A DNA stretch of 64,000 bases, from assembly GCA_011800805.1 (NCBI GenBank), contig MPNW01000031.1:239488-303487 (forward strand). Reading direction: 5' to 3'. A model generated the notes under the pieces. That model was not told the origin of the DNA. It worked only from the letters and a program-made list of their open reading frames with translations, and searched no databases. The position numbers were made by a program, and so were the translations under genes. The number at the start of each line of letters is the position of its first letter. The stretch's first letter is position 1. This document shows, piece by piece, positions 33,501 to 45,642 of the stretch. The DNA is from Hirudo medicinalis (taxonomy: Eukaryota > Annelida > Clitellata > Hirudinida > Hirudinidae).

Positions 33501-35639
33501 ATTCACCTTCAAAGTTGAAAGTCCTCAGGGTTCTCAGTGCCAGAGTTAGCACCTCGGTCGACTCGGACCCTCCGGACACGGAGGGGCGGCCGTGGCCCCC
33601 CGACCTTTGCACGGTAGATGTCGGGGACACCGTGTTCAAAATGGACGATGAACCATAAGACGAGGCAGAAAATTGAGACAAGAAGTTAGGAAGCATGGAC
33701 GAAGACGACGACGTCGACAGGGAGGGGTGAATCTGATTGGCCGAACCCTGGTTGACGGAGGGATGCTGCATGGGCCGACCGATCAGAACGAAGTGCAGGA
33801 GGCGGATGAGAGAGGACTGGATGTGTATCTTCAATTCGTTGTCCACTGAGCACAAGCTCTCCATCGACCTCACCAGGGACGAACTCAGTCCGAGATTGAA
33901 CAGGTCGTCGACGAAAGCCTTGATCTCGTTCAAGTTGATGGCTTTGTTTTCTTTTAGAGCCAGTGAGAGCATCGTAACACAGGAGAACAGGGCTGGTTCG
34001 TAAGTCAGAATCTTGTGTTTCTTTTCTTTCGATTGGAGAGCTGCCTTCAAGTGTGGAAATATGACGTCCTTCCTTCGCGAAATCCTCGACCCGATGGCAA
34101 CGGCAAGTAAACCCAGGGAGATGAAACTTGCAGATTTGCTGTCTTTCTGCTTCGAGATCTTCCTCAAATATTCCAAGACCTCTCCTAGCGAGTTGGTGAG
34201 AAATGTGCTCGGATTGAAGGCCGCCAGCCTCGGAATCACAGCAAGGAGGGTGGCATGGATGAACGAGGATTTACTGCCAGTGGTCTTCAGGGCAAGGCTG
34301 CACAGCTTTGAATACTTCTCATTCATCGTTTCTTTGATGAAAATGCTATCGCAGGACTCCTCGGCACTGCCCTTCGACCTCTCGTCCGATTGATTGCTGA
34401 ACAATGCACCTCCAGAAGTCTGGTAAGTGTTGCGAGAACTTTCTCCATCCAATATCGAAGTGTCCCTAATGTAGTTAGAGCAAGGCTTGTTTGGACCTTT
34501 CACCAAGAGCGCCTCCTCCTTTGCAAAGATTTCCTCCATTTTCGAGTTGCATGTCCTCAGCAACTGAAGTAAGATGAGAAGAGAACCGTGCACCGAATCC
34601 TCCACCAGTGACTTCTTGGAAAGGCTGAGATCCAGGCCCTGTTCCACCCCCTCGAAACATTGCTTGTAAAAGGGGGGCCTCCCCGACGGTCTGTTCTCTC
34701 GTCTAGCTGTTATCTGAAGAACTGCACCCAGTGCCGAGCCTGCCGCTTCTCTTATCACTACCTGTGTAATTAATTATTGAATGATTAATTAATGATTACC
34801 TGATAATAGCAACGTCGTTAGTACATCAACGTGCATTAGCACGTGGATCACAAAATTCACGCACCTTGGAGTCGTGGAGTGCGTGGAAAATGTGCTCAAA
34901 AAACAGGGACACGTGCTGATAGAACAACGTCGGCAGGAGAGTAGCCAGTTCCCTCAGGATGAGTACCTAAAAACGAACGCGGAACTGGCGATGAATAGTT
35001 AGGATCTACAACGGACAGTTTGCTTGTGTCGTTATAAATTACATTTGAGAGTAGAATTGTCATCATCATCATCATCATCATCGTTGGTAGTAATAGTGAT
35101 AGTTGATAGTAACTCACTGCAGCATATCTCCTCCACTCGCACTTGCCGTCCGCCAGGAACTCGAAAGACGTCCGCACCTCCGTCTCCAGGCGTTCCGTCG
35201 TCATGGAAACGGAAGCCAGGACCATCTTTCCGATCGTCTTGGCCAGGGGTTCCAGCACCTCCTGCTCCAGCTCCCCCTTGGAGCTTCCTAGGCCACCCGG
35301 GGACGTAATGGAGAGGAGGAGGGCATCGAGGTCCCCCATCAGCTTAAGGAGGCGTGTGTTTGAAACGACGTTGACGTCCGCATCGATGAGTATGTCTATA
35401 GCCATAAGGGCTCCCTTCTTTTCGTCAGAATTCATGCTCTTCTTGTCATCGTTACCGCTGAGGAGAAAAGTTTTCAACCTGTCGGCAATAAAATCGAGCG
35501 CGATGCCGGCATCTTCCTGTGAGAGTTCTCGCAATTCAGTTTGTATGTAATTCTGGAGGTACTGACATGACTTGAATTTAACATCTTCCTGTTTGCTGGT
35601 GAGGTCACTCAGCATCTGACCAAGGAATTCAGCATTCAT
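24517..35639 (-). CDS. TOR: Target of rapamycin (TOR) serine/threonine kinase, complete
   Basis: Catalytic core of TORC1/TORC2. The 24 exons close in phase to 2,520 residues (human MTOR 2,549): 35639-35118, 34966-34865, 34761-33507, 33308-33181, 32980-32866, 32749-32544, 32295-32086, 31930-31838, 31695-31561, 31450-31315, 30917-30664, 30584-30498, 30396-29854, 29776-27212, 27008-26834, 26601-26466, 26338-26191, 26086-25964, 25887-25718, 25636-25576, 25490-25355, 25073-25011, 24780-24597, 24532-24517. HEAT repeats fill residues 1-1262 ([19 protein letters not shown]). One 855-codon exon encodes FAT and FRB; FRB keeps the rapamycin-site Ser, Trp and Phe ([20 protein letters not shown]). The kinase has [27 protein letters not shown] and HIDFGDCFE. 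The FATC ends CYIGWCPFW; a 16-base last exon supplies CPFW and the stop. The intron after 25964 has a GC donor (GAG|GCAAGA). A SINE sits in the intron 30918-31314. Confidence 0.97.
31032..31206 (+). mobile_element. tRNA-derived SINE inside a TOR intron
   Basis: Near-complete copy of the family at 9720: box A TTGGCTGAATGGGT, box B GTTCGAAACCC, then GCGCCC body and a tail with TATATAAATG twice. It is antisense to TOR and lies wholly in the intron 30918-31314, so it should be spliced out. Confidence 0.88.
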
Positions 35640-36955
35640 TTTTTGTTGGTTTCTTTAAGCCTAATAAATAGCAAGTCAGTGAAAATCTAGAATTGGAAAT
35701 TTTCACTGAAATAACATTTTGTTTAATGAAATTATTTGAATTTGTGACAATCTGATACCAGAGTTAGGGTTAACTGTAAATGACCAATAAAAAAAATTAG
35801 CATTAACAAACTAGTTTTTACTCCAAATTATTTATCTATTGAGTAATCTTGATCTTTGTACTTAAATTCCCTTTAATTTGAAAATTTTCTTAATATTTAC
35901 ATGCTTCATAATAAAGATATCCTCATTTACATTTAAAGGAAAAGATGGATGTTTTTCAGACTTTCACCAAAGGTTTGTTTGAAGCATGGTAAACATAGCA
36001 TTTGCATTTGATATTAGCATTACATGCATATTTAATTTTTAACCTCGAACAAAAACAAAATACCTGCAGAGCTTATTCAAGTTTATCATAATCATACAAT
36101 TTTGAGAAAAATTCAATATGTTCAGAGTTTAAAAATAAATCAGAATGTTCAAAGTTTCTTACAACAAAATGTCGACTTATTCAAAGCTTCTAACACCCTG
36201 GCATGTTACTTTAAAATTTAAAATCAAGTTCTCCGTCTAGAATAAGCCAACACAGATATGTGCAGTTGGCATCAGCATGGTCAAATGATACTATAAATAC
36301 GAGTGTGAGGACTCGCCTTTTACAAGCTTATTTTCGTACAAAGACATTGTTTCAGTTCAACAAATTTAAAGTCTCCTTAAGTTATAAAACATCAGTTAAG
36401 AAAACAGAATTACCCAACTAACATCAAACATTAAAATCCTAGACAGGACATATCCCTGAAATAAACAATAACAATTTTGACCCGATAGTATTAAAGTACA
36501 AGACCTAAATGTGAATCGAAGTTTAGAATAGTGTCTGGTCCATAAGTTGAAGGGATAGCTAAGAAACCTACATATTTTAAGCCTGGGCAAATTCTATTAG
36601 ATAAATAAATATCACTGGCGTTTACAAAAATAACAATACGACTACTGTGTAACGCCATAAGCGTGAGGATCAGGGCATTTCGACTGAGGCTACCGTAGGA
36701 ATGAATTGGCTGGCTACCAGCTTCCGCAATCCAGTACCTCAACACCCACCATCAGCCCAAAATGCCAAACGAATATTACAGAAACAACTCAAGGGCAGAA
36801 ATTTATTTAGACTTGCTGAAAAGTATATCACAAAACAATTGTAAAAAAAAATAAACAAAGATGGCATTATATTACAAGTACAATTATCAAAAATGCCAAA
36901 AGCAGTATAAGCCCAGGAAGAGACTCCAGTAAAAACTCCAAAACCATGAGACCAT
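35640..36955. other. Spacer between TOR 5' end and BAP1 3' end
   Basis: Holds the TOR promoter/5' UTR and the BAP1 3' UTR, with a minus-strand AATAAA at 36807-36802, about 150 bases past the BAP1 stop. Short open frames here lack any family similarity. Confidence 0.5.
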
Positions 36956-39900
36956 TCATCGCTTCTTTTTACATTTTCGTTTCTTTTTAGAAAGTTTCTT
37001 GAGTTTTGCAATAGGCATTGCAGAACGACTTTTCTTGGTTAACAGGTGCTGTTCAACCAGATTTGAGAGATGACCTTGTTCAGCCAACATGGAGAGAAAG
37101 GTCCTAATGAAGTCATCGTAGTTGTGAGTTCGTCTGCAGTCATCAATCTGTTGCAACAGATAAAATTTAGAAACGTGCCTTCCAAAAGTAGAACTACCTG
37201 CCAAGTGTTGTAATTGATAATGCATTTGAACATGGCTGAAATAATAATCCATTAAGCAGGACCAGAATTTTTTGATGAATATATGCTGATTGGCTCACTG
37301 AACCCAAATGGATTTTAAACTCCTATTCAGAACTTACCTTGTACTTTTTCCTCTTCTCTATTTCATCCTTCAGGGCATTTTCATAAGATTTTATCTCATC
37401 TTCAATTTTATTGAGTAGAGAAAGGAGATCCTGCACCAATTATGGCATTCAGAAACAACAACAATAATGATGATGATGATTATATCAATCACTTTTATAG
37501 AAAGAGTTTGGTTGATTCCTCCTGACCCCTTGTCTCCACCCATCTTCCCTTTCCATACTCCCTTCTCCTGGTGTTCAGCAATGATGCCTTCCAAAGAGCT
37601 CTTGATGTCCACGGTGGACAGATCAAGGTCATCCTCCATTTTGAAATCCAATGCATCCTGTTCCGAGATCACTTCCATGGAGACGTCGTTGTTGTTTTCG
37701 CAGACGTTCGCATGTAACGTCACGACCTCGTCTGGAATATTTATTCACGATTCGATGTTTTTAAAAGTTGATTCCAATATGGATGTCTAGTTCTTACCTC
37801 TCTTTGTGACTTGACTGGTATCCATAGCAACGGCCCCCTCATCTTCAACAGATGTTTCCATAGCAGCCAAGTCGGCTTTTCCATCTCCAGTAGGAGTGGC
37901 TCTTTGCCTGCGATCCTGAACCTTGCAATTCAAGTCTTTGCTGCTTCCATCATCTTCCTTCTCTTCAGCAGTAACACTTAGTTTGAGTTTTCTAGGGTTT
38001 TTTATGCTCAGACCGCTTGAAGCGAGGACCTTGGCCGCTAGGGTTTCAGAAGTTTCGGTGTTTGGTGGACTTTCCAGTTTTATATTTTTAGAATTTTGGG
38101 CGGCATCGGGGATGGTTTTGCTGGCGTCTGCTCCTCTCCTGGCAGAACGAGTCAGCATGGTAAGACCCTGAGCCTCTGGCTTTGACTTTTTACTTGGCTT
38201 TTCTTCAGCTGCAGATTTTATCCTCTGCAAGTGAACCATCACCGTACCCATTTAAATTAGAGCAACTTCTTAATTAAAACTAACATTCTGCAAGTAACAT
38301 AGATTATGCAATCGCAGATGATGCAATATTTAAAAAATATTCAAGAAAATATTCAAGCTGAACCTGCTTAAGGGCATCACAAACAATTTGGTGATTGGTT
38401 CTCAATGTCTCAAGCTTCTGTCTGTACTGCATTTGCCTATCAGCACAACGGCCATTAAGTTGAACCTAATTTCATTGCTTGGTTCCCTGTCATTTCAATC
38501 AATCAGACAGCAATTTGCTTATCACTTTTGATTATTGTACGTGGTAAACTACCGTGACCCATAAATAATAAAAATATTATTAGACACAGCAGGTGATCAA
38601 ATCAATAACAAAATTTGAAGCACTCACCCTCCTGCAGCCATTCCAAGCCTTTCAGTGATAACCCTTCTGAACATCTCTGTCCAATCTTCACCCTCTTTTC
38701 CTACGCCTGGAAAATAAAAAGATTAAATATCAAAGACAACAATCATTGAGCAATCAAGTGACGTGAAAAAGCCAATGACGTGCACTCATGTCGTAATGTC
38801 CAACATAGATTGTCATAGGAATTCACCCAGACGGTGAACGAATCTATTTCCACTTCTCACCGTGGTCGATCGGATAGGGCTTGAGTCCGTCCAGCTCGAA
38901 GAGGTGACCGTTGATGGAGACGAAACTCACGTAGTGGAATGCTTCCTGGGTTCTGCAACTGGAAAGAGCCTGCTGTTTCTCCGGTATGTGGCTCGGCTCT
39001 GGTCTGTGACAATTTCCACGATACCACAGTGTCATTATCATAACTGCTTTATATTTCCCATCAAGCAATACTCATAATTAGCATCATACACTGTAATGAT
39101 TTTTCATCATCAAGTTTCCTACCTTGCATGGCTATTATGAGCCTTTGCTAGGTCGGGCATGTTGCCTATAGCGTAGCCTTTGTCCTGTCAAAGAATTAAA
39201 TGTAATGGTGGTTACAATAACAGACACACATATTAATCTCAATTTACATATCATAGTCTACAAAATTGACCTAATTCTTGTAACATACATTGACATAATT
39301 AAATCAATGATGATTGATTGAGACCTCAGGAGTCATGTCACTGGTGAACATCTTTAATCGAGTCAACATGGCACCCAACTTGACCTTGTTTTCACAGTTC
39401 AAGAGAACACTAAGCAGAGCATGGGTTGCACAGGAGTTAGGAATCACCTAAGTGGAAATAGTATTAATTAAAACTACTTAAGATGCTACACTCACAAAAC
39501 AAACTCATGGTAAAAACTCAAAAGGTAAACCTGCTGAGCAAAGAACATAGACTTGATGATGTCATTATCAACACCACCCGGTTCATCATCTTGGGTCAAC
39601 TTTCTCCTGGCTCTCCTCTCTTCCATCCACCGGAAAAGGAATATGAATCCATAGACAGGACTGTGAATCATCAACGGAGCAATTCATTTTAGAAGGAAAA
39701 TAAAAGTAAATATAATTTAAAATAAAATTTACCAATAATAAATAATTGTGAAGAATGCCAAATAGTAATTTATGACTTAATTTTAAGGAACCATCAATAC
39801 ATAATATACTAAAAATTCTAAATCAATCTTTCACCCTTCAAATGGCTTTTGAAGATCATATATTTCTTCAACTTGTACTCCTTCTACTCCTTTTTAAATA

Positions 39901-40330
39901 GGGACAAATTCAGTTATCATATGTCATGTCATTGATAAACAAATATTAAACCTTAAAATAACTTTAAAAGAAGCATGGCATTGGCTAATGCTGCTTCCAC
40001 CAAAACGCTCCTCGCGATAAAAAGAAAATATGTGAAATTAAAAAGAGAATTAAACAAAAACTTTTCCCACCAAAATCTTCTACAAGAAGAGTGAAAAGGC
40101 CTGAAAGCAAAAATCACGAATACATCAAATCAACAACTTATACTTTCAATTTATAAATACACCTAAGAAACGAGAATGGCAGTCTGCTGGGGTTAGGAAT
40201 GTTAGACAAATCCTCAAAAAGAGCTTACCTAGTCTTACTTTGTGATGGTGTTTAAAAGTGTCTATTTAAAAACATTTGCTAAGCAGATTTGCTCACCCGG
40301 ATCACTTTCGAGCTCAAGCCATCCATTCAT
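36956..40330 (-). CDS. BAP1: BAP1 nuclear ubiquitin C-terminal hydrolase (one apparent frameshift)
   Basis: Removes ubiquitin from histone H2A with an ASX partner (PR-DUB; Calypso in flies). Exons: 40330-40297, 40100-40071, 39889-39835, 39660-39531, 39447-39325, 39184-39123, 39003-38861, 38706-38628, 38465-38364, 38224-37798, 37731-37493, 37430-37338, 37147-36956. About 569 residues (human 729). The UCH domain starts [12 protein letters not shown] and keeps the catalytic triad: Cys in [17 protein letters not shown], His in EAFHYVSF, Asp in [15 protein letters not shown] charged linker follows, then a coiled coil ([19 protein letters not shown]) and the ULD tail [18 protein letters not shown] with a final basic NLS ([10 protein letters not shown]). 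In exon 38465-38364 the frame breaks after FNLMAVV: one base appears missing near 38441-38445, and restoring it gives the family continuation. The 37493 donor is the least certain splice. Confidence 0.93.
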
Positions 40331-40700
40331 TTTTTTTATGGTAAATATAAACATTTCTCAACATAAGCAACGGCACACATTTAACGGGCTCTTACTGGAT
40401 AAATTTAAATTAAATTTATGAACAAAATAAATTAAGCAAAGTTTATATTAACATTTTTACATTAAGAAATTAAATTCATTAAGTTTTTTTTTATTATATT
40501 TTATTAAAAAATATATTTTATTTGAAAAAAATAATATTTTAAGACATATAAATTTTTAAAATGCACCCGTGGTTGCTTTTAATCGGGCATTATTGTTCAA
40601 AGTGTACTTTTATTTGCTTTGTTTATCTTTATTTCCTGTGGTTTGCATCATCTGTTGCCGAGGCATTTTCAATCTGTTTAAAAATTTAGGAATAATTAAA
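40331..40700. promoter_or_regulatory. Putative bidirectional promoter, BAP1 / DNLZ
   Basis: Only 370 bases separate the start codons of BAP1 (minus) and DNLZ (plus). The interval is very AT-rich with no further exon visible, so both promoters and 5' UTRs must fit here. No core motif could be assigned with confidence. Confidence 0.45.
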
Positions 40701-41418
40701 ATGTTAAAAACATGCCTACTGATATCGAGTCTTGGGAAATGCCATGCGAAAAATGTGATTTCTTTTGGGGTGAAGCACCTGAGTTTGCCCACATTTCGAG
40801 AAGGTTGGTATTAGTTCATTATGAATGGTTATAGGCTGGTCTTATGAGAATTTGGCATTATCATATTTCAGAAGTGATTATTTATGAAATGAATGTTTAA
40901 TACTGTAAAATTATATAATAGTAACTGAAATGCTGACGTAGTTATCCAGTTGATGAGGCCACAAACGTCTTACACTCCAACAAGCTCTTTCCATACTTGC
41001 AACAGTCTTTACTGTCTTCGGATTGATCCCAGAATGTCAATAACTTTCAAGTGCGACATCTGCAATGAAAAGAGCACCAAAACGTTTTCAAAAGAGGCAT
41101 ACAAGAAAGGCCTGGTCATCATCACTTGTCCAAATTGCAAGTCGAACCATCTTATATCCAACAACATACCCAAATATGTAGATTTGGGGTAAGTTTTAAG
41201 TGTGTCATTGTTGTGGCAGTCGTAAAATTTGTTTGGGAGAAACATCTACCTTCCCTAGAATTATCAAAATAGAATTTCATTTGGAAATTAAAGGCACTAA
41301 GTGATTTTACCTTGATGTTTTTTTTTTATATTCAAGACTTGGAAATGTTGAAGACTTCCTTGCAGCCAAAGGTCAGAAGGTTATGAGAGGATTGGAACAT
41401 GAAAAGTATGGATTATGA
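40701..41418 (+). CDS. DNLZ: DNLZ, zf-DNL mitochondrial Hsp70 escort protein
   Basis: Zim17/Tim15/Hep1 family: keeps mitochondrial Hsp70 soluble. Exons 40701-40803, 40942-41188 and 41337-41418 join in phase to 143 residues. Exon 1 is a basic, hydrophobic mitochondrial leader (MLKTCLLISSLGKCHAKNV). Exon 2 has the zinc-binding domain: FKCDICNEKSTKTFSKEAY, then VIITCPNCKSNHLISNN, with both CxxC pairs. Exon 3 gives the family motif LGNVEDFLAAKGQKV and stops after KYGL. The acceptor at 40942 was chosen because it alone keeps frame from the leader exon. AATAAA at 41433-41438 supports this end. A second terminal exon further on can also be joined in frame (next entry). Confidence 0.9.
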
Positions 41419-41625
41419 CCAATGCAGATTCCAATAAAATTTTATGTATTGGATTTCTAAGATTCTTTAAGTACTATTAGTGATAAATATTCCTGGAATC
41501 ATTACTAAATAGTTTAAATCAGTTATTGTTGATATTGGTATCATAATCTTAGAAAATTATTCAACATCGCAAATTGCACACTTAGTGTATCCATGCATTT
41601 CAAATAACTCTTGTCGATATTTCAG

Positions 41626-41884
41626 GCTAAACCTCGATGAGAACCACCAGAAATCTAGAGTCTACAAAGAGGCAGAGGAAAATGAAACATTCTCGAGTTA
41701 TTACGAAGGATGCTCAGAAAGCCACAGTAAACGCCAATCTAAGAGTTTGTTTGGTGGTAGCAACTCTTGCACATCAAGCAACTCTTGGACATCAAGCAAC
41801 TCTGGGACATCAAGTGATTCTGGGTCATCAAGTGATTCTGGGTCATCAAGCGACTATGGGTCATCAAGCAGTTCATTTGATTGA
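41626..41884 (+). CDS. Candidate alternative last exon of DNLZ, Ser-rich tail
   Basis: The sequence after the acceptor TTTCAG at 41620-41625 is open to 41884 in the phase needed to follow either DNLZ exon 2 (41188) or a donor inside exon 3 (GAAAA|GTATGG, after 41405). The second choice would give a 225-residue DNLZ whose last 86 codons encode LNLDENHQKSRVYKEAEENE and then Ser/Gly/Asp repeats (SGSSSD). Human DNLZ also has a C-terminal extension after the same motif, but not this sequence. There is no transcript proof, and it could be a chance open frame over a minisatellite. Confidence 0.4.
41765..41872. repeat. 18-bp minisatellite, six units
   Basis: Six tandem units of the type TCTGGGTCATCAAGTGAT. 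In the candidate DNLZ tail frame each unit encodes a Ser-Gly-Ser-Ser-Ser-Asp type hexapeptide. Confidence 0.9.
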
Positions 41885-42132
41885 AGTTTCAATTTGCATT
41901 CAAAATGCAGAGAATTTTTTACTTTGTTGACAAAAAAGTACTATCTCATGTAATGCTGAGTGGGAAACACTTTATGAACCTACAGTGAATGTTGAAAATT
42001 TAAATAAATTAATGCTGACCGGTATTTCAAGCAATGCATCTTGAAAATAACACATCTTCTAAATTGGTTATAAAGCATTAAAGGGCATGTGAACAGAGTA
42101 TTGAGCAATTGGCAGCTTAGCAAAGCCTTCTA

Positions 42133-44999
42133 CTAGAAGACGTCTGGGTCTTGCACCTTGTCCACTTTTCTTGCCTTTCCAACTTTTGGATCCGACATGT
42201 CTACATGGAACTTTCGTGCATCAGTTGGATTATACAGTTCAAATATCTCCTTGAAGCGATCTCCAGTATCATTTGGGAACATTGAAAAGTCCAACTGATA
42301 TTTTAAGATCCTATTTCGAGCTGCTTCGGCCTCGAAGATACGCTGCCTGTTTTCCATATCCAAATTTCTAGCCTATCAGTGGTAGAAGATATGAATAATT
42401 AATTTAGTTTATGTTATCATCACTTCATTTGAAATGGTTACGTTCAAATTCCAGTCTAAATTGAAGCCCAAATTGCCAAAACACATTCTAATATTGGCAA
42501 AACTCAGATTTAATGGCTAGCATCTTACTTTCTTGATCAGTCTAGAGTAAACTGCTGGTGTGAAGCAGGCGACCTCATCTGGGGTAATTTCACAAGGTTT
42601 TTTCAGAGTTACCTTGGTTCTGGATGCAGTAAGTTTTATTTTTCTGCCCTGCATTTCTTTAACTTGCTTCAATCCTAGGAAGGAAGAAAATATAGTAACA
42701 TATAATCAATTCAATGGTATTTCTTGAGAGGTACTTTTCATTTTGGTGATGATGTTGTCTTTATACCTTCGGAGAACCTTTTGGATATTGTCTCGCCTTT
42801 TGGCACTGCAGCAAATGGGGTCGAAGATAGACAGTCTCGCTATAAGCACAAAAAATACATACTTTTGGTAACTTCTATGATTGAGTAAGCATTGTTAAGC
42901 TCATCTGTGGTAGCTTGATGCATTGTGTATTGAATGTCCATGCGATTCATTAATATCCTTTTAGATTTCTAATGTCAAAAGACAAACTGACTTAGTTTTT
43001 GTCTTTTTGAGCAAAACATTTAGAGAAGTTCACACCATCATTGTTAATAGTTGTGGCTCACCAATCAGCATCCTTATAATGGGAATCCACTGGGCATCGG
43101 GCAGGGATGTGATTATGCATCCGTTCTTCGTGTAAGTGTCAAACACGCCCTTTAATATAATAGTTGGCAATGGTATTAAGGCCGTTAGTCAGACTCAGAA
43201 TATTGTTGAAGGAGTGATGAAAATGTGCATGTATTGGTAGTTACTACAATGTTTAATACATTGTATATTGTTTGCAACACAATTATTATTATTATTTTGA
43301 TGAATTACCTTAACAGTCTCCTCTGTGATAACGTTTCCGCTGGTTTTATTTTTTGCCATGTGATACAGATAAGGGCTGAGACCACTACCTCTCTGAACGC
43401 GAGAGGATTCGTTAGTTGGGTCGGAAAAGGTAACAAATATTAACAATCACGTAAATATTACCGAGCTGCTGGTTTGTTAAATAAATTAAGCTGTAAATTT
43501 TTTACTGCCAAAAAAAGATGTTGGCACATTCAAGAGTTAACGTACTTAACTGAGTTGCCTGATGAAACCGATGGATTTTTTCTATAATGAATGCTTCAGA
43601 AGAGTTTCAAATGCGCTACCTAACCCGCCCGATATATCTATTTATCAAAACAGAACTAGCGTTCGAGTTTCCCGCAGCCATTGGTATTGGGATGATAAAA
43701 TATTTTTACCTTGCATTCATCGCCTCGGGCATATTTGCCTTTAGAGCAGGTGTTCATAGCTTTTCTGAAGTATTTAAGTGAATCGTAATAAGGTGAGCAT
43801 TGATAGTTTGGCACAGTAATAAACTGGGTTTTTAGTTTATCGTAGAGACAGTTACTGAGCCGATCCATGCAGACCATTTTACAGTCAAAAAACTTTTGGA
43901 TGTCGGCATCAACTCCTTCCAGGGTAATGTTGCTGCAAACGCAACAGGCTGCCACTGTGAATTGCACTATGGCAGAATACATAACCGCCTGATTCTGAGA
44001 AATTTCTAGAGTCGACAAATAATGTTACATTTATTTTGTTTGTTGATAGTAACATAACATTTATGTGGTAATAACTGTTTTAGATCTTTTTAGTTCACAA
44101 TTTATCCGCTTCTTACCTGGGTGTCCATTCGATTCTTCTTCAGTTCGATTGACAATCTGCAGATGCAGGATTTGTCAGATTTAACTAAATGTACTCCGTT
44201 CATTTAAAATATGATTTAATTTTATGCTTACCTTCTTAACCTGGTCTATGGATGCGAGACTGTATACGAATTCCTCAAAATCCAGATTGGCAAAGTTCCT
44301 TATTTCGTAAATGTCTTTGAGGTCTCTCAAATCATTTGCACCAAGTCCAAGATTCAGAGATGCCAACGCTTGGGTAATTTTCTTGTCCGTGGCTGTTGTC
44401 TGTGATCTCTCGATCAGTTCAAATATCTTTAATAGATAATTTATTCGATAAATAACTCATGATGTATAGTTTCTTGATAACATCAAATCTACCTTGATGA
44501 AACCGTTCACTTGCTTCTTGGTTAGCTCCACAAACCAAGAAGGGGGCTTGAAAAGAGAACTTTCTATAACATGCGTGTCTATGACTGATTGGGCGAACTC
44601 CCCCAAATTAGCTTCAAAAGAATGCATTCAATGAGTACTAATTAACGATCGTTGATTCACTCATGAGCGGGGTTTAAGTTTCAAATGCCAGAGGAACTAT
44701 GATTCTAAACATTAGGTTTTTTTATTAGTTTTTTTTATAAGCTATTTTTTATTAGTTTTTTTATTAGTTATTTTTTATTAGTTTTTTATTTATTTATTAT
44801 TTTAATTAATAAGCAATTACAATGCACTAACAGGTGTCAGAGTGAAATGACAAGCTGCTAGGATGAAAGTAAGCTTTAGTTAGCGTTTGGTTTTTCACTT
44901 TACGAACTGCATCTCCAAGATTGGCAAAGTTCTCCAGATATTTGTCGCTCTTCGATGAGCACCTGAAATTAATTAAATACAATAGAGACATCAAGAAAA

Positions 45000-45043
<44 letters not shown>

Positions 45044-45319
45044 ATTACCTTAGATGGCATTATATACAGTAAGGCAATATCAACTTCTAAAAAGTAATAG
45101 TCCAATTTCCATTGGTGTTAATACTATTAAAATGTTCTTACGAAAGTTAATATTAACGCTCAAAGACATGCAAAAACTCAGGATCAATTTGCTTCACATA
45201 CATTACTGTTGGAATAGCATGCTATTTAAGGTTATGAAAGCTCACCATAAATAATTCTTAACTTTCGTTATTCTTTCATCCGTTTCTGTTTTAGTTTTAC
45301 AACAATCGTCGTCACCCAT
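42133..45319 (-). CDS. Unrecognised 500-residue protein with EF-hand-like folds
   Basis: Twelve exons close in phase: 45319-45246, 44962-44904, 44611-44493, 44426-44241, 44156-44117, 44005-43710, 43392-43309, 43149-43036, 42968-42863, 42805-42767, 42674-42529 and 42372-42133. Around residues 80-150 the run TKKQVNGFIKIFELIERSQT, then ALASLNLGLGANDLRDLK and LDFEEFVYSLAS follows the helix-loop-helix spacing of a calmodulin EF-hand pair, but the loops lack the acidic calcium ligands. A Cys-rich segment follows (ACCVCSNITLEG, DCKMVCMDRLSNC). Then TEETVKGVFDTYTKNGCIIT resembles another degenerate EF-hand. The C-terminal part is basic and helical (NLDMENRQRIFEAEAARN). No signal peptide or clear membrane segment. 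I do not recognise the family. A start at the MAKNK methionine near 43359 as a separate second gene is possible, but the shared phases favour one gene. It is divergent to NDUFAF2. Confidence 0.6.
44714..44800. repeat. (TTTTTTATTAG)n AT-rich tandem repeat
   Basis: Short imperfect repeats of TTTTTTATTAGT inside the second intron of the EF-hand-like gene. Confidence 0.75.
45003..45040. repeat. (TA)n microsatellite
   Basis: About 19 TA dinucleotides followed by ATT triplets, inside the first intron of the EF-hand-like gene. Confidence 0.9.
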
Positions 45320-45642
45320 GCTAAGATTCAATTTGTTGAACAAATAGAAGAATATTCGGATTTTTAGTTTTTATCTTTGAGAAAATACGTTGCCGTATTA
45401 CGTATAAAAGTGCAAAAAAGTATACCCAGAAATTATTCGATGTTTTAAATAAAAGTGGTAATATATATAGAAAAGAACACACATTTAAAGTAAAGAATTA
45501 AAATAATTTGGATTTGTATATTTATGGCCATCTAAGGTAATGTAAACAATATAATTTGAAAACGCGATTTGAGTAATATTTGAGCACGGGTTGCCATCGC
45601 GTTGATAGTGATTATAGTTTCAAAAGTCAGTTAACCTTCGCA
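45320..45642. promoter_or_regulatory. Putative bidirectional promoter, EF-hand-like gene / NDUFAF2
   Basis: The two start codons (45319 minus, 45643 plus) are 323 bases apart. No exon or repeat lies between them. Shared or abutting promoters are inferred from spacing alone. Confidence 0.45.
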
